From positions 186,001-250,000 of the forward strand of contig NC_085852.1 of NCBI RefSeq assembly GCF_020906515.1: a stretch of DNA of 64,000 bases, written 5' to 3'. Positions 10,739-20,508 of the stretch are shown here, piece after piece. Each line of letters opens with the position of its first letter. Position 1 is the stretch's first letter. The notes under the pieces were generated by a model, which was not told where the DNA came from, ran no database searches, and worked only from the letters and a program-made list of their open reading frames with translations. This DNA is from Vanrija pseudolonga. Lineage: Eukaryota; Basidiomycota; Tremellomycetes; Trichosporonales; Trichosporonaceae. The position numbers and the translations under genes were made by a program.

Positions 10739-11739
10739 ATGTCGTCCACGATCGATCATACCGCGTTCCCCGTCATCATCGACCTCATCATCGCACGCAC
10801 ACTCGCCGCCAGCGGTACTGTTGGCCTTCCGCAGGGTGTCGACGCAGTACCGCGATCGCATCGACAAGCTCGTCCAACATGTTGTCCTGCAGCGCACTGT
10901 TCCCACGCGTCGGTTTCAAACCATTGCCACCTTCTATCTGCCCATCTACAACAACGGTGTGTTGAACAAATCGTCACCGACCCTCTTCCTACCCGCCGCT
11001 GTCACAACTCTCGATCTGTGCGGCCATATGTCTGCGATCTGTGCGGCCATATGTCTGGAGAGTTCAAAATCAGTCGCTTATTGTCGAACAAACTCAAGTT
11101 CATGACCGCCCTCCGTCGATTTGGATACAAAGCTGCAAGAGTAGGCTTCAAGAAGCGTGCTCCCCCACGGCTGCAAACTGTGGTCGACCACGTTCTCGTC
11201 AACGATATCCCCCCTCCCGAGTGCTTTTGTCGCGGCTCCGTTCGTGGGGCCACTCGATACATCCTGCACTTGGCATGGCGCCGTCCCGGGTGGGATCGCT
11301 TCAGATGGTGGAACGGTGATGATGCGTTCCGCGGCCTGGAACATTTCACGCTTGTCTTATGGCCGCTTCCTGCGCCCGACCCTCTGCAACCAAGCTGGGC
11401 TATCATGCCCCATTACTTTCGGGAGCCGCCCTTCTTTCGGTACACTACTAGGTTCCTTACTCGCGGCGGTCGAGTCACATTGGTGGGACTAGACGATTCG
11501 CACTGGAACGACTTCCATGGGTTGTACTCTCTGTGCAAGAGTCTACTCGAAGGAGGCTGGACGGGCCATTACTACCCTCCGGCTCAAATCGACGAGATCT
11601 GCTCGCGCATCGAATTCCTGACGTACATCGAATGGCGCGATACCCTCAGCGATGCCGATAAGGAACTGTTGGACGGTAGCGCCTGGGTGGGTGTGCAGAT
11701 GGGCGCCTTGCTGACGAACAGGCCCGTAGCGTTGCGTAG
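10739..11739 (+). CDS. F-box-like array protein, copy 8, scrambled segment between two compensating duplications
   Basis: Spliced 10739..11686 + 11722..11739, 321 aa. The N-terminus SSTIDHTAFPVIIDLIIA and everything from about residue 107 on (LRRFGYKAAR, VVDHV, HLAWRR, FTLVLWPLP, LVGLDD, EWRDTLSDADKELL) are family-like. Residues 20 to about 100 are not. In the next frame the same DNA reads VLLAFRRV...YRDRIDKLVQHVVLQR, the expected family sequence. A GCAC duplication (10793..10800) shifts the frame by +1, and a 23-nt tandem duplication (11013..11058) shifts it back. The ORF therefore stays open but with a replaced F-box core, probably non-functional for Skp1 binding. The 35-nt intron (GTGGGT, CTGACG, ACAG) leads to exon 2 ARSVA. 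Confidence 0.7.
11013..11058 (+). repeat. 23-nt tandem duplication in copy 8
   Basis: Two adjacent 23-nt units beginning GATCTGTGCGGCCATATGTC, differing only at the last base. Because 23 is not a multiple of three it shifts the frame, reversing the shift made by the GCAC duplication at 10793..10800. Confidence 0.9.
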
Positions 11740-12047
11740 CGTGTGGCGAGCAGCCCCACTGTGCACAGGTCGTCCGTACCGACTTGCGGCACCCCCCTCA
11801 AGACGTCACCGTAAACGCACCATCACATCACATCGCAATCAGCTGCTTCCCAGCCCATTATATCGATTGCACCAAAGCCCGTATGCATGCATGGAGATCT
11901 CGAGCGTAGATGATGAGTTGCAATCGTGCCCGAGAAGAGCCGGGATGAGGCGACCTTGACGTCATCGGGGCCCCGACCTCCACCTCCCCATCTCACTTCG
12001 ATCCCCATCGCACCGTCGTCTCTGTTTGACATCAACAACAACCCACA
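11740..12047. other. Spacer, copies 8-9
   Basis: No gene seen apart from the TGACGTCATC-GGGGCCCC promoter element. Confidence 0.6.
11957..11974. promoter_or_regulatory. CRE-like site plus GGGGCCCC upstream of copy 9
   Basis: TGACGTCATC directly abuts GGGGCCCC, 74 nt before the copy 9 ATG. TGACGTCA is the classic bZIP (CRE/ATF) target; a bZIP regulator is an inference. Confidence 0.6.
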
Positions 12048-13061
12048 ATGCCCAGAAAACTAGACCACACAGCCCATCCCTACCTCATAGACCTCATAAT
12101 CGCCGCGTCCACCCTCCCGACCCAACTCACCATCCGCTCAACATGCCGCGCGCTCCGAGACCGCGTCGACACGCACCTCGCGTCACACGTCGTCGTCCTC
12201 CCGATCGAGCGGTCGAACGACGCGAGACTACACCTCCCGAACCTCACCAACCCATTCACTGCTGGCCAATCTATCCTCCACGCGCCCGGAACCTCGTCTC
12301 TGCGCGGGGCTCCCGGTGTAGCCTCCACGCTCGACGTTCTGAGCGAACCCGCTGGCGCCGACCTCCTCCCGGGCATCATCTTATCCCAGTTCGCGTCCGT
12401 CACGACACTACGCCGCTTCGGCCCCGCGGCAATCACGCGTCCCTACTCTGCCTTGACACAAGTTCACACTGTTGTGGACTGTATCCAGGGTGGATGGGAG
12501 GAAGAGCCGCCGGAGATCCGATACCTCCCCCTCGTGAAACGGCACGTCATCCACTTCTTATGGGACGAGGCCGGCGCGTCAAATCTACACCGGCCCCGCG
12601 GTGTGGCGGACATAGTGCTTGACGAGCTCGTTCTCGTGCTCTGGCCCTTTCCTCCAGGAAGGGTGAGACCAGCAGCGCTGTACTGGCTCATCTCCGACAT
12701 CGTCGCCGTGCGCGCCGCGCAGATGACGATCGTCGGCCTGGAGAAGGTGCACCCGGCACAAGTACTCGCTTCGAATGACGGCATGCGGGGCACGATTGAG
12801 CGCGGCGACGTGCGCTCGCTCGCTGATGTGCTCGGCGATATTTCGCGCGAGACGGATACCCTCCCGCCTGCGTATTATACCTTGGAGGAGTGGCGCGCGT
12901 CGCTTGCCGAGGAGGAGCGCGACGTGCTATGTCCGCCTGGGCTGGGCGACTGTCGTCCTGCGCGAGGTGGGTGGGTTGACTGGATGCGCTGACTGGCAGC
13001 ACAGAGTGCACTGCAGCGCATTGAGGAGTTCTTCTCGACGGACCTCGCGACGCCTGGCTGA
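12048..13061 (+). CDS. F-box-like array protein, copy 9
   Basis: Preferred model 12048..12966 + 13000..13061, 326 aa. Starts PRKLDHTAHPYLIDLIIAAS; IRSTCRALRDRVD near 32-44, TLRRFGPAA near 119, VVDCIQGG near 143, HFLWDE near 168, LVLVLWPF near 195, IVGLEKVHP near 228 and LEEWRASLAEEERDVL near 279. The signature belongs to the copies 8-10 type, with Ala/Ser-Glu-Glu-Glu replacing GDRK. The intron is 33 nt (GTGGGT, branch GCTGAC, GGCAG, phase 1); exon 2 adds 20 residues (AQSALQRIEEFFS...). A 38-nt form using the next AG would end after six residues, and without splicing the frame stops at 12992. The promoter has adjoining TGACGTCATC and GGGGCCCC. Confidence 0.75.
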
Positions 13062-13230
13062 TGGGCATGGCCGACCCGAGGTATACTCGCTCTCCTGCTC
13101 GCCAGCACATCGCCTCCGTCTGCGTATGTGTTATGACCATCTTGTTCTGTCACACTGGGGGGCTGTTGTGCTTGTCGAGTGCTGTGATGAGGGGTTGACG
13201 TCAGGTCGAGTGGACAACTGCGCCCCCTAG

Positions 13231-13237
13231 TATAAAA
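13231..13237 (+). promoter_or_regulatory. TATA box of copy 10
   Basis: TATAAAA in CTAGTATAAAAACC, 76 nt upstream of the ATG at 13313. Confidence 0.6.
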
Positions 13238-13312
13238 ACCAGTCGCCACCCACGTTGATCTTCCTTCCTCTCCATCACTCTTGTTCCCAACACTCCACCG
13301 ACATCCCTCGCA

Positions 13313-14387
13313 ATGCCGTCCACAATCGACCACACCGCGTTCCCCTTCATCATCGACCGCATCATCCTCCACGCCGAGCTTGACGCTCTGCTCGTCATCC
13401 GCGCGACGTCTAAGGAGCTCCGCGACTACATCGATGCGATTGTCTTCTCCCACGTCCGCCTTCGAGACGGCCCACCAGGCGGTTACAGGGGCCCACCGAA
13501 GAGATTTGCCCTCTTCCCCCCCAGGAGCACGCCCCGTACGGCCCTTTCAGCACGCCACAGTCTCCAGTGCAAGACCCGTCTTCCTTTCATTGCTCACGCT
13601 GTCAAAGTCCTCGACATCCACGACGCCGGATTCTCGTACGTTGGCGGCGGCGACCGTGATCTTCCACCCGCCCTCATGAGCGCCTTTACCAACGTCACCA
13701 CGCTCAGGCGCCTCAACTGGGCCTCCGTGGAGCTCAAGTGCCATGCTCCGTTTGGGGCGCCGGTTCACACCGTTGTCGACGACCTCAACACTGGCGACCA
13801 TGACATCTGCACCGAGTACCACATCCAGTGCATCCCCGGAGCGAAGCGTCATGTCGCGCACCTCCGTTGGGACCAAGACCTGAACCAATACTGCGACCTC
13901 GACGTCGACGTCAACAAGGTGCCCGAGCTCGAAGAGTTCGTCCTCGTCCTCTGGCCCCATTCGAGTGGTGCGCGGCACGGCATGCGCGGGCAAATCTCGC
14001 AAGAGCTCTACACACTCCTTCACAGCCTTCTGCCCCTCGCTCAGCGCGGCGGATCCATCGTTGTCGTTGGGCTTGAGGGTGTACAGGAGGACCAAATCGA
14101 CCCCCTCTACTCCAGCTTGAGCAACATGGACGACCTCCGCAAGATTCAACCCGACCCCTTCCTCCTCGGGCTTTTCTTCGTGTGGACCGACTATATGGGA
14201 AACGATATGACCAAGCTGTACAAGTCGATCACTCGTCTCACCCTCAAGCAGTGGCACGATACTCTCAGCGAGTCGGAAAAGACCCTTATCGGCTGTCGCC
14301 CGATGCTCACGAGTTACCGCAACCTTGTGGGTGAGACGTGGTCCGATGCAGTTCACGACGCTGACCATCAATCACCAGCCGCTGTGA
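13313..14387 (+). CDS. F-box-like array protein, copy 10
   Basis: Starts PSTIDHTAFPFIIDRIILHAE. LLVIRATSKELRDYID near 25-41, FTNVTTLRRLNWAS near 122-136, VVDDLNTG near 154, HLRWDQ near 182, FVLVLWPHS near 209, VVVGLEGVQ near 250 and LKQWHDTLSESEKTLIG near 312. Two splice models exist. GTGGGT at 14327 to CACCAG at 14378 (52 nt, phase 0, branch GCTGAC) ends Pro-Leu-stop at 14387. GTGAGA at 14331 to the same acceptor (48 nt) keeps the frame open to 14533, as does no splicing. The first is preferred because GTGGGT donors occur in copies 6, 8 and 9 and very short second exons are common. A TATA box lies 82 nt upstream. Confidence 0.75.
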
Positions 14388-14772
14388 GGTACTTGAGTCG
14401 AGAGCAAGACCCTCCACCCGAACTAAGACCCCTCGATCCGGACCAGCCTCGGCATGCGCAAAACGGCCGGCGACCGAATGACAGATGGCCCTCGGGCAGG
14501 ATGGACTTAGGCGAGTCGATGGGAGGACAATGACGATACATTCATGTTCGACGTGACTGTGAGTATGCATGTGTGGTGTTGTGTGACGCGGTGCACCTGC
14601 CGATGTGCGCCCGGGTGGGACAGAGGGGCACAAAAGGTGCAAATTCTCCATGCTCGAATTGACGAGTTTGACTCTTCAACATCCACGTCAACTATCGACT
14701 GGCCCACCATCCATACCTTGTCGTCCACCCACCAGTCCCATTTCGTCAACTGCCGTCAACTGCCTCGCCACC
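14388..14772. other. Spacer, copies 10-11
   Basis: Includes GTGAGTATGC near 14560 and GGTGCAAATTCTCCATG near 14636, both of which recur upstream of copy 12. Otherwise nothing coding. Confidence 0.6.
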
Positions 14773-15918
14773 ATGCCGGTCACGATCGACCACACCGCAT
14801 ACCCTTACATCATGGACCTGATTATCGACAACTCGGACGTCGACGCACTCCTCAAGCTACGAGCAACGTGCAAGCTCTTTTGCAAGCGTATCACTACCCT
14901 TCTCTTCACTCACGTCTCACTTGTGGAGCAAAGCATGTACGAAGACAAGGATTCAAGCAACGACGACGAGGATACAAGCAACGACGACCAGGGTACAAGC
15001 AACGACGACCAGGGTACACGCAACTACGACGAGGATACAAGCAACGATGACGAGGATACAAGCAACGACGACGAGGATACAAGCAACGACGGAACGCCGC
15101 CAAGCAAGCAGCCCCGCCTCGTCCTACTCCCTCCCCTTTTCTTTCTTTCCGGAAACGGCATCAATGACGCCATTGACGACGTGTGGCCCCCTCCCTCGCT
15201 GCCCTTCTTTCCGGACCCCGTCCAAGTGCTCGACATCGATCTCAGGTGCCTCTGGCACGACCAGCAAGGAAGCCACGATGCCCTCAACAAACTAAGTCGC
15301 TTTACCAACGTCACCACCGTGCGGCGCTTCGGCGCGCGCACAGCGTCAATCATTGGCGACATTCCCTTCGGGGTACCCCGAATGAAGTGCGTCGACTATT
15401 TAGACACTGAGGGACTCTCTGTCGATAAAAGCTACCACATCGGGTGCATCCCTGGTGTGGCCTCGCATGTGATCCATCTCCAATGGCGCCCAGGGTGTCT
15501 TACGAACATCGATTTCTTGCTCAAGCGCACCGGTGACCTTCAAGACGTTACTCTCGTCCTCTGGCCGAGCTATCACTTCAAGGACGAGAACGTTGAACCC
15601 GCCCCGTCCTGCGAGCTGTGGAGCATCCTTGAAAGCCTTGAAAGCGCCATTCAGCGTGGAGTATCCCTCACCATCGTTGGAGCAGACAAGCTGGAGTACA
15701 TCACCGATAAGCCCCTCGAAGATGACGAAGCAGACCACGGGTGGATGTCGCCTCAGGAGAAGCTCCTTCAAAACTTGCTCTTCAAGCTGTCTTCTGTCTG
15801 GGATGCCATACCCGAGGAAGATATCGACGCCACCATGGCCCACGTCAAATGCGTCACGATGCCTGAATGGCGTGATTCACTTCCGGCGCTCATCGCCGAA
15901 CCAAGCGATTTGTACTGA
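14773..15918 (+). CDS. F-box-like array protein, copy 11, with Asp/Asn/Ser repeat insert
   Basis: 381 aa, single exon. Starts PVTIDHTAYPYIMDLIIDNS; LLKLRATCKLFCKRI near 27-41, then at residues 60-108 an insert of seven 7-residue repeats (D-T-S-N-D-D-E/Q), encoded by a 21-nt minisatellite, which copy 12 lacks. After it come FTNVTTVRRFGART near 176, VDYLDTEG near 206, HLQWRPG near 234, VTLVLWPSY near 259, LTIVGADKLE near 298 and MPEWRDSLPALIAE near 362. The C-terminal signature has lost its second Trp and the basic residues. Stop at 15918 without a recognisable 3' intron. Copy 12 downstream is a truncated duplicate that also carries a copy of this promoter. Confidence 0.85.
   Translation: MPVTIDHTAYPYIMDLIIDNSDVDALLKLRATCKLFCKRITTLLFTHVSLVEQSMYEDKDSSNDDEDTSNDDQGTSNDDQGTRNYDEDTSNDDEDTSNDDEDTSNDGTPPSKQPRLVLLPPLFFLSGNGINDAIDDVWPPPSLPFFPDPVQVLDIDLRCLWHDQQGSHDALNKLSRFTNVTTVRRFGARTASIIGDIPFGVPRMKCVDYLDTEGLSVDKSYHIGCIPGVASHVIHLQWRPGCLTNIDFLLKRTGDLQDVTLVLWPSYHFKDENVEPAPSCELWSILESLESAIQRGVSLTIVGADKLEYITDKPLEDDEADHGWMSPQEKLLQNLLFKLSSVWDAIPEEDIDATMAHVKCVTMPEWRDSLPALIAEPSDLY
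14950..15096 (+). repeat. 21-nt minisatellite inside copy 11
   Basis: Seven head-to-tail 21-nt units, GATACAAGCAACGACGACGAG and variants, the last one partial. They encode D-T-S-N-D-D-E/Q repeats at protein residues 60-108. Unit length is a multiple of three, so copy-number change keeps the frame. Unit differences are mostly single bases, which suggests recent expansion. Confidence 0.9.
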
Positions 15919-16702
15919 TCTCAGTGAGTGGAGGTCCTACGAATGATGCCCACGCCAGTACACCGACCAACCAGCGTCTAACACCATGTTGAAGTCCGAT
16001 GTCAATCCGCCCGTTCCTCGCACTCTCTACCTCTATGGGAGAAGGTAAGTGGGCCAACAAGGAGACACAGCTTTGCGTCACCTCTCGGTCGTCGATGTTC
16101 CCCTGCTGACTGTTCCAGATGAGTCACCAGCGCCTTGCATGTCCAGTAGTCAAAACACGGCGCCGATCATGAACGAGTGCGAGCACCTCCATGTGACTCG
16201 CGCACTTGCTTCGCACTAGACGGCTTCTCACACGCCACCAACGTCACCACTGACAATATTCACCCTCTGCCCTTGCACGGTGAGCAGCTCACACGGAAAG
16301 CAGGACATGGCAAGACACTTAAGTCGGCATGTTGGCCATTGACCACCTCCTCGTCACTCTCGCTTCAACCCCACCGTCTTCAGCACTAACAAGGGCTACT
16401 CTAACGGGTTCACCCACCTCACCCGAGAGCATAGACCCCATCACCAACGTCGTCATTGCCGATCACGACCTGCAAACACTTACACCCTACCCCACTGTGA
16501 GTATGCGTGTGTGTAACGCACTGCCCCAGGAGGTGTGTGTCTTCGGTGCGAAGAAACGGCGCGACAGGTGCAAATTCTCCCATGTTCGAATCCTCGTGTT
16601 TGACGTTTCCCCATCCTCGTGGTTGACTCATCCCCATCCATGTCAACCAACACTTGACTCTCAACCACCAACAACCCCAACATCGCCAACCAGCGGGCAA
16701 TC
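15919..16702. other. Spacer, copies 11-12
   Basis: No gene seen. Its last 200 nt repeat the promoter of copy 11 (GTGAGTATGC near 16498, GGTGCAAATTCTCC near 16567), so the duplication that made copy 12 included promoter DNA. Confidence 0.6.
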
Positions 16703-17311
16703 ATGCCAGCCACAATCGATCACACTGCATATCCCTACCTCATCGACCTCATCATCGATAACTCGCATGTGGACGCACTCCTCAAGCTCCGCGCAACATC
16801 CAAGAGCTTCCGCGACCGCCTCACCACCCTGCTGTACACCCACGTTCTGGTCGGGAACGGATACACCAACGACCCGTTCAGCGACAATCTCCTCGTCCTC
16901 AAGCGTCCATCCTCCCGTCCCCTGATCTATCGTGAACTTGGCGACGTTTACTCGCCTCCCTATCTGCCCTTCCTCCGGGATCCAGTCCAAATACTAGATC
17001 GCGAACTCACCGGCTTCTACACCCCCCGACCCGAAGACAGCTACCCTTTCGACAAGATTCGCGGGTTCACCAATGTCACCACTGTGCGACGTCTGGGGGC
17101 CCATACCCTCTCCACCATTGGCGACTTTCCTTTCGGCGCGCCCGGCATCAGGTGCGTAGACTATTTGACGACCGAGGGACTCGTCCACAATGAGCCATAC
17201 TCGATCAACTTCATCCCTGCGGTAGCTGTCTACATTCTGCATCTCCAGTGGGATCCAGACATTGAGACAAGCATGGACTTCTTCTTCTATGGCCCAAACT
17301 CCCACCGTTAG
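16703..17311 (+). CDS. F-box-like array protein, copy 12, C-terminally truncated
   Basis: 202 aa, close sister of copy 11 without its repeat insert. PATIDHTAYPYLIDLIIDNS, LLKLRATSKSFRDRL near 27-41, FTNVTTVRRLGAHT near 117, VDYLTTEG near 152 and HLQWDPDIE near 180 are all present. The frame then ends at TAG 17309..17311, about eight residues after FFFYGP. The LVLWP strand, VGLE strand and EWW signature are absent, and I find no recognisable remnant in the next 400 nt. This looks like a 3' deletion. The product would keep the F-box-like half but no conserved C-terminus, so it is either a dying gene or a short form that could act as a Skp1-binding decoy. The second idea is speculation. Confidence 0.7.
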   Translation: MPATIDHTAYPYLIDLIIDNSHVDALLKLRATSKSFRDRLTTLLYTHVLVGNGYTNDPFSDNLLVLKRPSSRPLIYRELGDVYSPPYLPFLRDPVQILDRELTGFYTPRPEDSYPFDKIRGFTNVTTVRRLGAHTLSTIGDFPFGAPGIRCVDYLTTEGLVHNEPYSINFIPAVAVYILHLQWDPDIETSMDFFFYGPNSHR

Positions 17312-17716
17312 CGTCGGTCCCGGCCAAGTCCTCTTTGGCGGAGCGTTTGATCGGTTGAATGGCAGTAACCAGACAGGATTACCTACCTGACTCCGAGGTG
17401 CGAGACCACTTCTGACAATAGACCCGAGCGGACGACGCTTGCACCCGAAAGAAGCATGTGCGTCACCAAATTGCACAGCCACGGTTGCACTGATAACTTA
17501 TACCCACTCCCACTGCCTTTCTTTCTCTTGTCACCACTCTCAACCTCTCCTCCAACCACAACGGCAACAACACACGACACGCTCCATCAGCGACAACCAC
17601 TCCCGTCACCCTCCTACAGGCCATCTACTGGCACTGTCGCATAAGCAGAGGCTCCACTCGATCTCCGGTTCCGCCCTGCTCGCCCCCACCGTGGATTCTT
17701 CGCCACTCATCCCACA
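17312..17716. other. Spacer, copies 12-13
   Basis: The missing 3' half of copy 12 would be expected here, but I recognise no LWP, VGLE or EWW remnant in any frame. Confidence 0.55.
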
Positions 17717-18805
17717 ATGAGCATCGACCTCGACACTGTCCAGGGCCACCGTATTCTCAATGGCATCTTGAAGCACGCCGATCTACGTACCGTTCTTGCT
17801 ATCAGCGCGACCTCAAAACGTTTCCGCTCTTGGATTCTGGAACAACTCTTCAGCCATGTTCTAGTATCCGCATCGCAGTCCGGGAACCCCGTGCTGGCAC
17901 TCAGTGTTCCCGCCAAAGGTGACAACGCACTGTTCATCACCCGTCGCAGGTACACTGCGCCGGGAGTATGGCCTCCACACGTCTGGGGCAGCCTCCACAC
18001 ACTCGATCTCGACCTGCGTCACTGTCGCGAGGAGAACTGGGCCCCTCTAACAGAAGCCCTAACTCGTTTCGATCGCGCCCCCAACATCCTGCGTCGTATG
18101 GGACAGAAGGCCATGACCGTCGACTGGGGTATCCACTCCGACTATGTGGTGGACTTTAACGATGAGACTGTCGACAACTATGGAACAACCAAGATCTGCA
18201 TGTTGCCCACCGAGCGCCGCCATTACCTCCACCTCGCCCTTGACCAGGGCGGGTCCGTTAACGGAAGCGGCCGGGTTAAACTCGAGTGGCCCGACTCCCT
18301 AGGGCTGCATGCCTTCAAGGTTATCATCTGGCCTTACGAGTCAGGCGGACAAGTCACATACTGCGACGAACTGTGGTCAGCACTGGATGGCTTGGTCGAT
18401 GTGGTGCTGCGTCACTGTCCGCTATACATCGTCGGGCTTGAGCGCTTCGACCCCGAGGCGGTAGTCTCTACAACACGGGAGCGGGCGTATGGGACAGCCA
18501 GGCAGCCGTTCGAGACACGTTTCTTGAAGAAACTCCGCTCACGCTGGGCGACAAAGCTCACGGCGTACCAATATCGCCGGGGGGACTGGTCTGATGTGGA
18601 GGACCCCATGCGTTGGGTGACCTGCCCCAACTGGCACCAGTGGGTATTCGACAGCTTCCGCAGTCGGGGCGAATTTTTAGATCGCATTGCTTTCCCCCCA
18701 TCTTACAGTTTCGAAGGAGAAGAAGAGTCGTCAACCGTGGGCCTATCGATCGGCACTGTTGAACATTGGGAGGACAGTCTGTGGGTCCCGCGTGGGCTCA
18801 GATAA
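17717..18805 (+). CDS. F-box-like array protein, copy 13, divergent
   Basis: 362 aa, single exon, the most divergent intact copy. The opening HTAYP motif is replaced by IDLDTVQGHRILNGILKHAD, but LAISATSKRFRSWI near 31-44 keeps the F-box-like helix. ILRRMGQKAMTVDW near 124, YVVDFNDE near 143, HLALDQG near 175, VIIWPYE near 203, IVGLERFDPEA near 237 and CPNWHQWVF near 303 replace the usual landmarks. The EWW signature has become NWHQW with no GDRK. A C-terminal extension of about 50 residues (Glu/Ser-rich, then EHWEDSLWVP) has no counterpart elsewhere. Start ATG is in CCCACAATGAGC. Divergence without stops over 1.1 kb argues that it is still under selection. Confidence 0.8.
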   Translation: MSIDLDTVQGHRILNGILKHADLRTVLAISATSKRFRSWILEQLFSHVLVSASQSGNPVLALSVPAKGDNALFITRRRYTAPGVWPPHVWGSLHTLDLDLRHCREENWAPLTEALTRFDRAPNILRRMGQKAMTVDWGIHSDYVVDFNDETVDNYGTTKICMLPTERRHYLHLALDQGGSVNGSGRVKLEWPDSLGLHAFKVIIWPYESGGQVTYCDELWSALDGLVDVVLRHCPLYIVGLERFDPEAVVSTTRERAYGTARQPFETRFLKKLRSRWATKLTAYQYRRGDWSDVEDPMRWVTCPNWHQWVFDSFRSRGEFLDRIAFPPSYSFEGEEESSTVGLSIGTVEHWEDSLWVPRGLR

Positions 18806-19312
18806 TGAGGGTACATACAGCTGACGATCCAGTGATGGCAACGTACTGCATACAGTGTTCTATTGGGAATCCCAGAGCATTGTCGTCCTGGATCGTGATC
18901 ACCGAGACGGGTGGTTGATGGCTTGTTCCGTAGCATGGTCGTCAATGATGAGTGGCGAGAGAGATCTGTAATGCACTTCGTGTTCGGTCGCCGATGGCTT
19001 AGTTCCGCGCAAGGACGAGGGTTGAGTCGAGTGTTCTGTGTACAGTACTTGTTCAGACGCACGATTATGTCATGCTTCGTGTACGCAAGCGACGCATGTA
19101 GTATTCAGTGTGGAAGGAGTTGTGGGCACGGAGTAAAGGGGGCGTCACGAGCTGGGGGGGTCAATCATTGTATCGTGTTCGCTCGCCAGCACGTCGCACC
19201 GCTCTCACCTTTAAAAGTGTGACTTGTGACTTGAACTCTTTCTCAAGTGCTCTTCCCTCGACTCCAACACTCCATCCACCAGCTCTCACCATCCCGACAC
19301 CTCCCACCATCG
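18806..19312. other. Spacer, copies 13-14
   Basis: No gene or repeat recognised; a TTTAAAAG stretch near 19210 may serve as the TATA element of copy 14. Confidence 0.5.
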
Positions 19313-20323
19313 ATGACAGTCACGATCGACCACGCCTGTTTTCCCGGCATCATTGACAACATTATCCACCATGCCCCAACTAGCTCACTCCTTGTCCTCC
19401 GAGCAGCATCCAGGTACTTCCGTCATCGAATCGACAAGTGCTTGTTCAACCACGCCCTGACTTACCTTTACTGGAGCGACAGCGGCACTAAGCAGTCCGA
19501 CTTCCGCTTCCAGTCATGGCCGCCGGGGGCATGGCGCAAGTTTGACACCATCCCCCCAAGTATCCGGTCGTCACGCGCAATCGACACACTGGATGTCATG
19601 ATAAAACCTGGCCGCTGGGCTCGATCCCTTCCAAGAGGCATAGAGCGTTTCCTCTACGTGACCACTCTCCGGCGATTTGGCGAGGCTGCACTGCTGGGTA
19701 CACAGCCCTACCGTCAACCAACAACATTCGACACAGTCGTCGACTTTGTCTACTCCCCAGCTTTTGACAGTCAAAGGGGAGTCTCGCTCTCACCCATCTG
19801 CGGGACTCGACGACACATTTGCCACTTCGAGTAGATCGAGGGTGCCCCGGAACGTGCGGTCTATGTCCCATTGGAAAGCTGCCTACAGCAGTTGGTTTTG
19901 GTCCTCTGGCCCAGTCTCCACCCTGAGGTTCAAGAGTTTCCGCGACCCATCGCCTTTCAAGTTTGGCATCTACTTGGACAGGCCCTGGCGCACCTTATAA
20001 GTCTCACCATTGACTGCTCGGTGGTTGTGGTGGGATTTGAATCCACAGCCGAGTACGCGTCGTGGGTGAGGCGAACGGGACACATAGCTCCTCCATCACC
20101 TGCAGTCATCAAGCAGTACATCATGGTCCGCTTTGCAGGTCACCACCCCAAGCTCTCGATCCCACCCGCCCTGTGGTCCAAGGTCAAGTTCCTGACCCAC
20201 CCAGAATGGCATGGTACGCTCAGCCATCAAGACAAGGCGACAGTCGCTGGTCGACCAAGTGACGTTCAGCCAGCGGTCTGCCGTGCAGTGTGGCCAGAAC
20301 TCAATCCCCACCCCAGTACCTAG
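19313..20323 (+). pseudogene. F-box-like array protein, copy 14, Trp-to-stop
   Basis: One frame carries the entire family sequence: TVTIDHACFPGIIDNIIHHAP, VLRAASRYFRHRID near 29-42, VTTLRRFGEAALLG near 119, VVDFVYSP near 142, then HFE followed by TAG at 19832..19834 exactly where the conserved Trp of the HLxW motif should be. The frame continues unbroken with QLVLVLWPSLHP near 195, VVVVGFES near 239 and HPEWHGTLSHQDK near 296 to a stop at 20323. TGG to TAG is one transition. Without readthrough the product would be 173 aa. The Ser-His-Gln-Asp-Lys version of the signature groups it with copies 8-10 and 15. Confidence 0.8.
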
Positions 20324-20508
20324 GGGAATGAAGCATGTTGCCTTGAGCCGTCATGGTCGTCGGTTGTTGGATGCCGGCGGATAGGCGTGCAACGTCCGCC
20401 TCCATTCCAAAAAGGGTCCGCCGCCACGATCCATGCCCTGGTCCAAACATCGCATCTCACTCATCCTCTTCCACTCTTCTCCCAACCACTCGACAACATC
20501 CACCAACC

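Noticed and set aside
13547-14371. Minus-strand open frame of 274 codons opposite copy 10
   Set aside because: Antisense shadow; its Val/Glu/Asp richness mirrors the codon usage of copy 10 read backwards.
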